Below, in pieces: positions 44,365 to 53,304 of a stretch of DNA of 64,000 nucleotides (the first letter of the stretch is position 1; every line of letters starts with the position of its first letter). A program made the translations under genes and the position numbers. The notes beneath the pieces were generated by a model, which made no database searches, was not told where the DNA came from, and was given only the letters and a program-made list of their open reading frames with translations. Origin of the DNA: Sphingomonadales bacterium Ga0077531 (GTDB lineage Bacteria > Pseudomonadota > Alphaproteobacteria > Sphingomonadales > Sphingomonadaceae); the NCBI GenBank assembly GCA_001464915.1, contig LNED01000018.1, forward strand, positions 1-64,000, read 5' to 3'.

Positions 44365-45165
44365 TCAGCGCACAGCGCGCACATACAGGTGCCAGGTCGC
44401 ATGGGCGAGCACGGGCAGCGCCACCAACAGGCCCAGGAACCCCGGCAGCATCGCTACGAACAGCAGCGCGGCAATGATTGTCGCCCAGCCGAGCATGACC
44501 GCAAAATTGCCGCGCACCACCTTGATGCTTGTGATGATCGCAGTGAGGAAATCGACCTTGCGTTCGACCAGCATCGGCAGGCTGATCACCGTCATGGTGT
44601 AAAAGGCAAAGGCCATCACCGCGCCAACCGCGCTGCCCACCGCCAACATTGCAAGACCCGCCGGGGTGAGAAACGCTGCCAAGGCATCGCCGCCGCCCGC
44701 GCTCATCCCGCTTTCGGCCATGAAGACCGCGAAGATCGCGTGGGCCACGATCATCCAGAATGAAAAGGCGACGAACACGATCACCCCCATCGACAGGATC
44801 TGATCGTCGTCGTGCCCCTTCAGCGCGCCAAGAACGGCGCGCCATGACGAACGTTCGCCGGCCGCGCGTCTGCGGCTTGCCTCATAAAGGCCGACTGCGA
44901 TGAAAGGGGCGACCAGCGGGAAACCAGCAATTGCGGGGATCAACCAGGTCAGCTCGCCGCCGGTGATGGTTACCCAACCAATTGCCAAACCGGCGATCAC
45001 ATAGACCCCGCCAAAGAACATCCCGAACTGCGGAATGGCAAGGAAATCGCGCCAACCTGCGCCAAGCGCATCGGCAAGGTCGCTCCACACTAAATCGCGC
45101 ACGATCTCCGGTGAAGATGCGGGCAGCGGCGGGGGCAGGCCCGCATCATGTTCCAGCGTATCCAT
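44365..45165 (-). CDS. DUF2189 integral membrane protein
   Basis: A 266-residue inner-membrane protein with about six helices, as in the DUF2189 family (WRDFLAIPQFGMFFGGVYVI, GFPLVAPFIAVGLYEASRR, MTVISLPMLVERKVDFLTAI). The function is unknown; the family is sometimes near cytochrome genes. ATG 45165 (MDTLEHDAG) has GGAGG in reach; the frame extends eight residues further with no support. Confidence 0.84.
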   Translation of the reverse strand: MDTLEHDAGLPPPLPASSPEIVRDLVWSDLADALGAGWRDFLAIPQFGMFFGGVYVIAGLAIGWVTITGGELTWLIPAIAGFPLVAPFIAVGLYEASRRRAAGERSSWRAVLGALKGHDDDQILSMGVIVFVAFSFWMIVAHAIFAVFMAESGMSAGGGDALAAFLTPAGLAMLAVGSAVGAVMAFAFYTMTVISLPMLVERKVDFLTAIITSIKVVRGNFAVMLGWATIIAALLFVAMLPGFLGLLVALPVLAHATWHLYVRAVR

Positions 45166-45241
45166 TGCGTTCCGGGCCTCCCCTCCCACTGTTCAGCCCT
45201 GCGATTGTTGCGCGCAAATTTGGCGCGGCGCAAGCGGGCGT

Positions 45242-46930
45242 TCAGACTGCGGGAGATGCCACCGCAGCATTGGCAGCCGAGAGCACGGCACGCACGCTGG
45301 CAGTCGCGATGTCCTCATCAATCCCACAGCCCCAGATGGTGCGACCATCCGCTGCGCGACATTCAAGGTAAGCCGCCGCGCGGGCATCTGTGCCCGCGCC
45401 CAGTGCGTGTTCGGTGTAGTCGGTCACGTCGAGTTCCACGCCGAACGCGTCGCGCAAGGTGACCATCACGCTGGAAATGAGGCCATTGCCGCGCCCTGAA
45501 ACCGATTGTTCCTTGCCCTCGACCGCGATGGTTCCGGCAAAGATGCGGGTGCCGTCACTGGCGCGGCTTTCCTCGTAGCGGACAAGCTGGAAATGCTTGG
45601 GATGGGTCTGGACGTGGTAGGCGGCCTTGAACGCGTCCCAAATGTCGACAGCGCCCAATTCGCGGCCCAATTCGTCGGCCAGATGCTGGACGTGGCGCGA
45701 AAAATCAGCCTGCATCCGCTTGGGCAATTTCAGCCCCTGATCCTTCTCCAGAACCCAGGCGAAACCACCCTTGCCGGATTGCGAATTGACCCGGATTACG
45801 GCTTCGTAATTGCGGCCGAGATCAGCCGGATCAATCGGCAGGTAGGGGACGCGCCATGCCTCGTCATTCTGCATGTCGCGCGCTTCAAAGCCCTTCTTGA
45901 TCGCGTCCTGATGACTGCCGGAAAAAGCGGTATAGACCAGCTCGCCGCCGTAAGGGTGGCGTTGGTGGACGGGCAAATCGTTGCAATATTCTACCGTCTC
46001 GATCACCCGGTCGATGTCGGAGAAATCGAGGCCGGGATCGACGCCTTGGGTGTAGAGGTTGAGCGCCATCGTCACGAGGCAGCAATTGCCGGTGCGTTCG
46101 CCATTGCCGAACAGGCAGCCTTCGACCCGGTCAGCACCCGCCATCAACCCAAGCTCCGCCGCGGCGACGCCGGTGCCGCGGTCATTGTGGGTGTGCAATG
46201 ACAGGACAGCACTTGTCCGATTGGGGAGGTGGCGGCCGAAATACTCGATCTGGTCGGCGTAGATATTGGGCGTCGCTGCCTCAACCGTGGCGGGCAGGTT
46301 GAGGATGATCGGGCGTTCGGGCGTGGGGGCGAGCACCTCCATCACCGCTGCGCAAACCTCGATCGAGAAATCGAGTTCGGCAGTGGAGAAGGTTTCGGGC
46401 GAATACTGGAAATGCCAATCGGTGCCGGGATAGCGCGCTGCTTCATCGCGCATCACCTTGGCACCGGCGACGGCGATGGCTTTCACCTCGTCCTTGCTCA
46501 TCCGGAACACGATGTCGCGCCATGCGGGGCTGACGGCGTTATACAGGTGGACGATGGCGGTGCGTGCGCCTTCAAGGCTGGCAAAGCTGGTGCGGATCAG
46601 GTCTTCGCGGCTTTGGGTCAGCACCTGCACGGTCACATCGTCAGGGATCGCATCCGATTTGACGAGGCCGGAGATGAAATCAAACTCGGTCGCGCCCGCG
46701 CTGGGGAAGCCGACTTCGATTTCCTTTACCCCGATTTCGACCAGCAGATCGAAGAACCGGCGTTTCTTCACCGCGTCCATCGGATCGATGATCGATTGGT
46801 TGCCATCGCGCAGATCGGTCGACAGCCAGCGCGGGGCCTGCTCGACCATGCGGCTAGGCCATTGGCGGTCGGGCAAATTGATCTGGCCGAAAGGGCGATA
46901 TTTGACGGAAGGATGCTTGAGCATGGTCAT
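45242..46930 (-). CDS. leuA: 2-isopropylmalate synthase (long, type 2)
   Basis: Commits 2-ketoisovalerate and acetyl-CoA to leucine synthesis. The 562-residue length and the N-terminal block [16 protein letters not shown] identify the long form; the active site reads [15 protein letters not shown] (Arg-Asp), [20 protein letters not shown] binds metal, and the C-terminal LeuA dimer/regulatory domain (from about 430) provides leucine feedback. Starts at 46930, 46924 or GTG 46945 are possible; none has a strong ribosome site. A 16-residue Leu-rich leader ORF ends 88 bases upstream, so leucine attenuation is likely. Confidence 0.95.
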   Translation of the reverse strand: MTMLKHPSVKYRPFGQINLPDRQWPSRMVEQAPRWLSTDLRDGNQSIIDPMDAVKKRRFFDLLVEIGVKEIEVGFPSAGATEFDFISGLVKSDAIPDDVTVQVLTQSREDLIRTSFASLEGARTAIVHLYNAVSPAWRDIVFRMSKDEVKAIAVAGAKVMRDEAARYPGTDWHFQYSPETFSTAELDFSIEVCAAVMEVLAPTPERPIILNLPATVEAATPNIYADQIEYFGRHLPNRTSAVLSLHTHNDRGTGVAAAELGLMAGADRVEGCLFGNGERTGNCCLVTMALNLYTQGVDPGLDFSDIDRVIETVEYCNDLPVHQRHPYGGELVYTAFSGSHQDAIKKGFEARDMQNDEAWRVPYLPIDPADLGRNYEAVIRVNSQSGKGGFAWVLEKDQGLKLPKRMQADFSRHVQHLADELGRELGAVDIWDAFKAAYHVQTHPKHFQLVRYEESRASDGTRIFAGTIAVEGKEQSVSGRGNGLISSVMVTLRDAFGVELDVTDYTEHALGAGTDARAAAYLECRAADGRTIWGCGIDEDIATASVRAVLSAANAAVASPAV

Positions 46931-47082
46931 GGGATGGCTCGTCACGGAAAGGGAAGGGATGCTGGCGGCATGATCACCCTTGGGAGCAGCGCCGCGCCCG
47001 TCCGAGCACGCAGCGAACTACGCCCAAGGGCGTATAAGTCGTAGCAGCAGCGATGCGTTCCGTTCCATTACCCGTGACCTAT
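46931..47082 (-). promoter_or_regulatory. leuA 5' leader with candidate leucine attenuator
   Basis: Between the I78-like gene and leuA the minus strand shows: a weak promoter (TTGCGC, 17 bases, ATAGGT ending at 47077), a 16-codon leader ORF with four Leu codons, a hairpin TACGCCC-TT-GGGCGTA over its stop, and an alternative pairing between CCCTTGGG and CCCAAGGG (47023-47030 and 46977-46984). No clear T-run follows, so termination may be Rho-dependent or the effect translational. Confidence 0.6.
47018..47068 (-). CDS. leuA leader peptide, 16 aa (MERNASLLLRLIRPWA)
   Basis: The ORF reads ATG-GAA-CGG-AAC-GCA-TCG-CTG-CTG-CTA-CGA-CTT and ends with TAG in a hairpin. Four Leu codons within five positions, including the less-used CTA, are what an attenuation leader should have, and it lies directly upstream of leuA on the same strand. 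A poor ribosome site and a possible -10 element about seven bases upstream suggest it may be leaderless, as known for the trp leader of some alphaproteobacteria. Confidence 0.7.
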   Translation of the reverse strand: MERNASLLLRLIRPWA

Positions 47083-47140
47083 CCCGATTGTTGCCCTGCG
47101 CGCAAGCAGGGATTGTCCCAGTCCCGCCTATCCGCCCGCC

Positions 47141-47596
47141 TTACCCACAGCGCGCGTCGCGGATGATGTTCTGCGCATCGAGCATCAGGCTGAGGCGCGG
47201 ATTGGTCGCATCGGGGTTCACATCGCCGCTGCCGAACACGACAAAACGCAGGTTGTTGGTGCGGCCAAGTACCTTGGCGATTTCCGCGCGGGTGGATTGA
47301 TCGGCCAGCTTGCCGATGAACGGCGCCATCAGCGGCGCGCCGCAATTCTGCGCGGCGGGATCAGTCAGCGTGCCTTTGGCAAAGGCACCGGGCGCTGCGC
47401 CGGGCAGGGGCTTGCCAATGGTGGGCGTGGCTGTTGCAGCGGGAGCCGGAGTTGGGCTTGCCTCACCCTTGCCGATCCGCGCCGCAAAACTGTCGGCATC
47501 ATTGGCCGTCTGCGCGGGTTCGCTGCCGCAAGCGGTCAGTGCGAGGGCGGCGAGCGCGAAGGGCAGGGCGCGAAGGGCTGCGGCAGTGCGGATCAT
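47141..47596 (-). CDS. Lipoprotein with peptidase inhibitor I78-like C-terminus
   Basis: A 151-residue protein with signal peptide and lipobox (LALTACGSE, Cys23), so it is a membrane-anchored lipoprotein. A Pro/Ala/Thr-rich linker (about 45-70) leads to a C-terminal domain NCGAPLMAPFIGKLADQSTR...LSLMLDAQNIIRDARCG. The Cys spacing, IGK and the last LDxxxxIxxxRCG fit the I78 inhibitor fold. A periplasmic protease inhibitor is plausible but not proven. It lies upstream of the leuA leader on the same strand. Confidence 0.72.
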   Translation of the reverse strand: MIRTAAALRALPFALAALALTACGSEPAQTANDADSFAARIGKGEASPTPAPAATATPTIGKPLPGAAPGAFAKGTLTDPAAQNCGAPLMAPFIGKLADQSTRAEIAKVLGRTNNLRFVVFGSGDVNPDATNPRLSLMLDAQNIIRDARCG

Positions 47597-47670
47597 TGGT
47601 CAGGTCCCCGAGAAATGTGACACATCGCAAAACGCCCAAACCGTTGCAGGATTATGACAGCCGCATAACA

Positions 47671-48822
47671 TCAGTTGCGATAGCGCAGCCGATCCGCCGT
47701 CAGCTGCTCCACCCGCGTCACCCCCATCAGCCGCATCCCGCGTTCCAGCTCGTCCTTGAGGATGCCTAGCGCGCGCTCGACCCCGTCTTGCCCCGCCGCA
47801 GCCAGTGCATAGAGGTAGAGCCGCCCCCCCGATCCTCCGCTTGCCCCGCTGCACATTGCCTTCAGGACATGGGTGCCGCGCCTTATGCCGCCGTCGCAGA
47901 TGATCTCGATTTTACCGCCGACGGCATCGACGATTTCAGGGAGTTGATCGAACGGCGCGCGACTGCCATCCAATTGCCGGCCGCCATGGTTGGAAATCAT
48001 GATCGCGTCCGCGCCAATTTCGACTGCTTTGCGCGCATCCCCAACACTCATCACGCCCTTGAGAACGAACTTTCCGCCCCATTGTTCGCGGATCGCCGCC
48101 GCCGTTTTCCAGTCCATCGAGGTGTCGAGCATGGTGTTGAAATAATCGGCGATACTCAATGCCTTGCTCGACCCCTCACGCACATGTGTGTCGAGGTTGG
48201 GGAGCCGAAATTTCTCGCGAAACAGGTAATCCAGCGTCCAACGCGGGCGAGCGGCGTAGCTCAGGATGCTCGCCGGGGTGAAGCGCGGCGGGGTGGTGAA
48301 ACCGCTGCGCAAACATCGTTCGCGTTTGCCCGATACGATGGTGTCGACCGTCAGCGCCAGCGCATCAAAGCCTGCGGCCTGACACCGCTCAATCATGTGC
48401 GTATTCAACCCTTTGTCCTTGTGGACATAGAGCTGGAATAGCTTCGGCCCGCTGGTCAGCGCGGCGATTTCCTCAATGCTGCGGGTGGCAAGGCTGGAGA
48501 TGCCGAACCACAGCCCGAACCGTTCCGCCGCCTTCGCCACAGCCGTCTCGCCCTGCCAGTGAAAGGCGCGCTGCACTGCGGTGGGCGACAACATCAAGGG
48601 CAGCGCCGATCGCCGGCCGAGGATCGTGCACGACGTGTCAATTTCGGCGACGCCCGCCAGCACATCGGGCACCAGATCAACCGTTTCAAAAGCGGCGGTA
48701 TTGCGCGCCTTGGTCAGCTCATCGTCGGCAGCGCCGTCGATGTAATCGAATACGGGGAAGGGCAGGCGCGCTTTGGCCAGCGTGCGGAAATCGTCGATAT
48801 TGTGGCAATCGTTCAGGCGCAT
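47671..48822 (-). CDS. FMN-dependent alpha-hydroxy-acid oxidising enzyme (L-lactate dehydrogenase-like)
   Basis: A 383-residue TIM-barrel flavoprotein of the lactate dehydrogenase/glycolate oxidase family. Typical blocks: FPVFDYIDGAADDELT, PLMLSPTAVQRAFHWQGE, LALTVDTIVSGKRERCLRSG, FVLKGVMSVGDARKAVEIGA, ISNHGGRQLDGS (catalytic His) and EIICDGGIRRGTHVLKAM. The usual G-R-P-Y-L-Y phosphate-binding stretch reads GGRLYLYALA and the residues before it are Gly/Ser-rich, an unusual local divergence. ATG 48822 (MRLNDCHNI) is the likely start; the frame extends 50 codons further without homology. Confidence 0.88.
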   Translation of the reverse strand: MRLNDCHNIDDFRTLAKARLPFPVFDYIDGAADDELTKARNTAAFETVDLVPDVLAGVAEIDTSCTILGRRSALPLMLSPTAVQRAFHWQGETAVAKAAERFGLWFGISSLATRSIEEIAALTSGPKLFQLYVHKDKGLNTHMIERCQAAGFDALALTVDTIVSGKRERCLRSGFTTPPRFTPASILSYAARPRWTLDYLFREKFRLPNLDTHVREGSSKALSIADYFNTMLDTSMDWKTAAAIREQWGGKFVLKGVMSVGDARKAVEIGADAIMISNHGGRQLDGSRAPFDQLPEIVDAVGGKIEIICDGGIRRGTHVLKAMCSGASGGSGGRLYLYALAAAGQDGVERALGILKDELERGMRLMGVTRVEQLTADRLRYRN

Positions 48823-49082
48823 GGCCGAAGCTATTGGCTGATTGCGCAAATCGTGTCGAGGACTTGGGGCAATCCACCCAAATTGCGGCGCGCGCGAAAT
48901 ATTTTTTCGCAGGGAGTCACCAAACCTCGGCAACCCGCGAACAGAGGGTGTGCGCGGTCGGTCGGCGATCACGGTTTTACCATTGCGGGACGGCTACCCC
49001 CCATTGCCAATCCCGTTCTTTTTGATGGTCGAGATGCCGATGACCGTCGCACGCCCGAAATTCTGTGAGGAGTGATCCGACA
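48823..49082. other. 260-base divergent intergenic region with a possible upstream ORF
   Basis: No clear gene lies between the FMN oxidase and YHS genes. A 16-codon ORF at 49025-49075 (MVEMPMTVARPKFCEE) ends seven bases before the YHS start; its last two sense codons GAG-GAG are also the ribosome site of the YHS gene. Whether it is translated is unknown. No operator-like repeat was obvious. Confidence 0.4.
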
Positions 49083-49565
49083 ATGAAAATCAATCATCTC
49101 ATGCTGGCAGTCGCTGCGATTGCTGCGCCGCTGGCCTATGCGGCTCCGGTGCTGGCCGATGGCGGCGTTTATGTCGACGTGGACAGCGAAGAAGCCATCG
49201 CCATCAGCGGTTACGATGCTGTCAGCTATTTCAAGGGCGACGGTGTCCCGATGCTCGGCGATGCGCAATACAGCGTCACGTATAACGGCGCCGAATGGCA
49301 CTTTGCCAGCCAAGCCAATGCCGATGCCTTCAAGGCTGATCCGGCCGCCTACGCCCCGCAATATGGCGGCCACTGCGCCTGGGCGATGAGCCGCGGATCG
49401 CTCGCTCCGGGTGATGCGACGCTCTACAAGGTGGTCGACGGCAAGCTCTACCTCAACTTCAATGAAGGCGTGCAGAAGACCTGGCTGAGCGACATTCCGG
49501 GCTTCATCGCGCAGGCAGACCCGGCATGGGAAGAAGTGCCCGAAGGCGAAGTCTTCGGCGGGTAA
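49083..49565 (+). CDS. Exported YHS-domain protein
   Basis: A 160-residue protein with a signal peptide (MKINHLMLAVAAIAAPLAYA, cleavage near VLA-DGG) and a YHS-like domain typical of the metal- or redox-linked family: AISGYDAVSYFKGDGVPMLG, SVTYNGAEWHFASQANADAF and QYGGHCAWAMSRGS with one Cys. Members of this alphaproteobacterial group sit with copper or heavy-metal genes, but no ligand is proven. GAGGAG lies 11 bases before the ATG. It is followed by a Cys-repeat protein that may also bind metal. Confidence 0.83.
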   Translation: MKINHLMLAVAAIAAPLAYAAPVLADGGVYVDVDSEEAIAISGYDAVSYFKGDGVPMLGDAQYSVTYNGAEWHFASQANADAFKADPAAYAPQYGGHCAWAMSRGSLAPGDATLYKVVDGKLYLNFNEGVQKTWLSDIPGFIAQADPAWEEVPEGEVFGG

Positions 49566-49653
49566 CCCGGCCTTCCACTACCGAATTTCGTGAGGGGGAT
49601 TGGGCGTAGTCACAATCCCGACGGATAAGTTGATCAACCCAAGGAGACGCAAA

Positions 49654-49992
49654 ATGTCGAATGCCAAGATGCTCGCAAAGATGCTGATGGTTGCCGGTGG
49701 CCTGACGATGGCGACCGCTGGAACTGCCGCAATGGCTGATGCACCGTGTGGCCCGTGCTCGGCCCGTTCGAGCAGCTACAACCCGTGCAGCCCATGCAAG
49801 GCCGCAAAGAAGGCCAAGAAGACCAAGGCTGCTGCGCCTTGTGCTGCCAATCCCTGCGCAGCAAACCCCTGCGCCGCCAATCCGTGCAAGGCCGCTCCTT
49901 GCGCTGCCAATCCCTGCGCGGCTAACCCCTGCAAAGCCAATCCGTGCGCGGCCAATCCATGCAAGGCAAAGCCCTGCAAGCCGAACGCTTGA
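49654..49992 (+). CDS. Exported Cys-repeat protein (NPCAA-type pentapeptides), 112 aa
   Basis: A signal peptide (to about residue 29, MADAPCGPC) is followed by a lysine-rich linker and then a repeat region from about residue 60: PCAANPCAANPCAANPCKAA and so on to PCKPNA. Cys recurs every five residues about ten times, which suggests metal (Cu, Zn or Cd) or redox chemistry in the periplasm. AAGGAG lies seven bases before the ATG; a longer frame upstream is not used. No named family is assigned. It is 88 bases behind the YHS gene and ends at a hairpin. Confidence 0.8.
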   Translation: MSNAKMLAKMLMVAGGLTMATAGTAAMADAPCGPCSARSSSYNPCSPCKAAKKAKKTKAAAPCAANPCAANPCAANPCKAAPCAANPCAANPCKANPCAANPCKAKPCKPNA

Positions 49993-50014
49993 TTGATCTG
50001 ATACGATTGGTAGG

Positions 50015-50041
50015 TCGGGAGGGATGTTGCATCCCTCCCGA
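50015..50041 (+). terminator. Terminator-like hairpin after the Cys-repeat gene
   Basis: A perfect 12-bp stem TCGGGAGGGATG / CATCCCTCCCGA with a TTG loop, 23 bases after the stop. Only a weak T-rich stretch (TCACCTTTG) follows, so efficiency is uncertain. Confidence 0.6.
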
Positions 50042-50074
50042 TCACCTTTGGACGACCAGCGACATTTCTGACGC

Positions 50075-50716
50075 ATGACCCATGCCGAACTGACCGATCT
50101 TCTGATGAGCAGCACCGCAGCAATGTTTGTGGGCGGTCAGCCGCTGATGAATCGCATTTTGCCATCCGCGGAACCTATCGAATTATGGCAGCATTACCCT
50201 CCCGATGATGTCGTGAATGGCACAGCTGGCAGTCGGTATTTCTACCATTGCCATCCGCCCGCGGAGCGCAGCGATGGCGAGCATGGTCACTTCCACCTGT
50301 TTCTCGACACATCGGTGATGTCTGACAGCGTTGCTCCGATCATCCCGCCGCCGCCTGCCACGTCAGACGAGCCGCGCGCCGATGTCGTGCATATTGGCGC
50401 TTTGGCGATCAGCACCGACGGCTTGCCGCTGTGCTGGTTCACCACCAACCGCTGGGTCACCGATGAGTGGATTTATCCCGCCGAAGCGGTGATCGATCAG
50501 CTGGCGCAGTTTGATCTGCGCGGGCCAGATGGCGACCCGTTGGTCAATGACTGGCTGACCGCGATGGTGGGCCTTTCTCGCGGGGACCTTGCCGAATTGC
50601 TGCGTCAGCGCGACACCGTGCTCGCAGCGCGCGACATGACGGGCGAGGATCGATCAGTCGAAATTACCAGCATCATGCCCATCGCGCTCGAACGATTGTT
50701 CGGCGACGAGGAGTAG
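50075..50716 (+). CDS. Conserved hypothetical protein, 213 aa (DUF6969-like)
   Basis: A soluble 213-residue protein with a His-rich core (WQHYPPDDVVNGTAGSRYFY, HCHPPAERSDGEHGHFHLFL) that resembles the uncharacterised family I know as DUF6969; this name is from memory and not checked. There is no signal peptide. The HxH/HGHFH clusters could hold metal, but no activity is assigned. ATG 50075 has no strong ribosome site. It converges on the YceI gene, with 43 bases between. Confidence 0.65.
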   Translation: MTHAELTDLLMSSTAAMFVGGQPLMNRILPSAEPIELWQHYPPDDVVNGTAGSRYFYHCHPPAERSDGEHGHFHLFLDTSVMSDSVAPIIPPPPATSDEPRADVVHIGALAISTDGLPLCWFTTNRWVTDEWIYPAEAVIDQLAQFDLRGPDGDPLVNDWLTAMVGLSRGDLAELLRQRDTVLAARDMTGEDRSVEITSIMPIALERLFGDEE

Positions 50717-50759
50717 CCGCTGCCGAGGGGCACCCAAGCCCCCCGGGCGTTGCGACGAA

Positions 50760-51422
50760 TTATTGCTTTTCGAAGGCGGCGCTGATGGTCAGCGTCACGT
50801 CCTTACCCACCAACGGCACACCGTAATTCACGCCCCACTGGGTGCGATCCATCAGCGCGCGGGCGTGGAAGCCGACGGTTTCTTTCTTGTTGAACGGATT
50901 GGCCCCGGCACCGACAAAGTCCACCGCCAGCATCACCGGTGCGGTCTTGCCGTTCAGCGTCAGGTTGCCGAGCACGTTGGCAGACGTCGCCCCGGTCTTG
51001 ACCACCTTGGTCGAGGTGAACTTGGCCATGCCCGGCGTCGGGCCGAAGAAATCAGGCGCGCCGCCATCCTTGCCCGCGCGCAGCAGGTGATCCTTGAGCC
51101 CCGCGCTCGCCACGGTGACTTCAGCGACCGGGATCGTAATGTCGAAGGTTGCGGCTTCGATATTGGCCGGGTCCATCGTCATGGTGCCGGTGATGTTGCC
51201 GAACAGGCCGAAATAATCGTTGAAGCCAAAGTGGCTCACGTTCCAGCTGACCAGCGTGTGCCCGGCGTCGAGCGCGTAAGTGCCCGCAGTGACGCGCGAT
51301 GCGTCCATCATGCCGGGGATTTGCGGTGCGCCTTGCGCAAAAATCGCGGGCGCAGCAGCGATACCGCCGGTGACGAGGGCCAGAGTGGCGGCAGCAGCGG
51401 TGGCAAAAGCAGTGCGTTTCAT
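50760..51422 (-). CDS. YceI-family periplasmic protein
   Basis: A 220-residue exported lipid-binding beta-barrel (lipocalin-like) of the YceI family, thought to carry polyprenoid-type lipids. Signal peptide about 1-30; then YALDAGHTLVSWNVSHFGFN, FDITIPVAEVTVASAGLKDH, FFGPTPGMAKFTSTKV and RTQWGVNYGVPLVGKDV, all typical. Its ligand is unknown. It lies alone 85 bases upstream of the ilvC stop. Confidence 0.9.
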   Translation of the reverse strand: MKRTAFATAAAATLALVTGGIAAAPAIFAQGAPQIPGMMDASRVTAGTYALDAGHTLVSWNVSHFGFNDYFGLFGNITGTMTMDPANIEAATFDITIPVAEVTVASAGLKDHLLRAGKDGGAPDFFGPTPGMAKFTSTKVVKTGATSANVLGNLTLNGKTAPVMLAVDFVGAGANPFNKKETVGFHARALMDRTQWGVNYGVPLVGKDVTLTISAAFEKQ

Positions 51423-51507
51423 CGGGGATAGCCTCCAGTTGGTTCTGGTGACTAATCCCCGATTCCGCGCAATGGTTCCAGTTTTATTGACGCGCCAGTT
51501 TTGCGCC

Positions 51508-52539
<1,032 letters not shown>

Positions 52540-52576
52540 TTATCCCTTGGAATCAATGTATATTCTGAGAAATCAG

Positions 52577-53092
52577 TTAAACGCTTTCGGCCCCGCGGAT
52601 CATGCCGACCACGCCGCTGCGACCAACCTCGACCAAGCCCAGCCCGCGCATCAGCGCCACAAAGCTGTCGATCTTTTCGGGCGCGCCGGTGAGTTCAAAG
52701 ACGAAGCTGGTGGTAGTGGTATCGACCACATGCGCGCGGAAAATTTCCGCCACGCGCAATGCTTCAACCCGCTTGTCGCCCGTGCCGGCCACCTTGATCA
52801 GCGCCAGTTCGCGCTCCACGTGCGGCCCGGCGGTGGTGAGGTCGGTGACCTTGTGCACCGGCACCAGCCGTTCGAGCTGCGCTTCGATCTGGTCGATCAC
52901 CTGCGGCGGGCCGTTGGTAACGATAGTGATGCGGCTGACCGCGTGATCCTCGGTAATGTCAGCCACAGTCAGGCTGTCGATGTTATACCCGCGCGCGGTG
53001 AACAGCCCGGTGATCTTGGCAAGGATCCCCGGCTCATTATCGACCATCACGGCGAGCACATGGCGCTCAGAGGCTGCTTCGGTGATTTTCAT
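52577..53092 (-). CDS. ilvN: Acetolactate synthase small (regulatory) subunit
   Basis: The 171-residue regulatory subunit of acetohydroxyacid synthase, conferring valine feedback. An N-terminal ACT domain (HVLAVMVDNEPGILAKITGL and FTARGYNIDSLTV) is followed by the C-terminal domain (MRGLGLVEVGRSGVVGMIRG). ATG 53092 overlaps the stop of the small gene by four bases (ATGA); the frame extends 34 codons upstream over it but without homology. Confidence 0.95.
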   Translation of the reverse strand: MKITEAASERHVLAVMVDNEPGILAKITGLFTARGYNIDSLTVADITEDHAVSRITIVTNGPPQVIDQIEAQLERLVPVHKVTDLTTAGPHVERELALIKVAGTGDKRVEALRVAEIFRAHVVDTTTTSFVFELTGAPEKIDSFVALMRGLGLVEVGRSGVVGMIRGAESV

Positions 53093-53304
53093 TGGGCCAC
53101 TCTCCGCACCGCATCCAAGAAGTCCTGCCATTGCGCCGGATCGGCAGGATTGGTTGGGCCTGCTGCTCCGAATTGAATGTCGGACAGCAAGCACTCAATC
53201 GGGTCATCCAATCCGGCACGATTGCCACGCTTCCAGTAAGTTTCGACAAAATTGCACATCGCGCGATAGGCATCGGGGACGCTGATCGTTGACGTTTCGT
53301 CCAT
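53089..53304 (-). CDS. 71-residue protein within the ilvB-ilvN operon, immunity-like
   Basis: A small acidic protein (PDAYRAMCNFVETYWKRGNR, then GLDDPIECLLSDIQFG and DPAQWQDFLDAVRRV). It resembles small immunity-type proteins with the pattern AYxAMxxFLExYW...DD...LLSD.Q...DPAxWxDWLxAV, known next to toxin and CDI genes; this is recognition from memory. The gene is coupled at both ends: its ATG overlaps the ilvB TGA (TGATG) and its stop overlaps the ilvN ATG (ATGA). No toxin is nearby. A role in branched-chain synthesis is not excluded. Confidence 0.7.
   Translation of the reverse strand: MDETSTISVPDAYRAMCNFVETYWKRGNRAGLDDPIECLLSDIQFGAAGPTNPADPAQWQDFLDAVRRVAQ

Noticed and set aside
49840..49990. 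DNA repeat array in the Cys-repeat gene as a CRISPR
   Set aside because: Units are 15-base codon repeats in frame without spacers, and they encode the NPCAA repeats.
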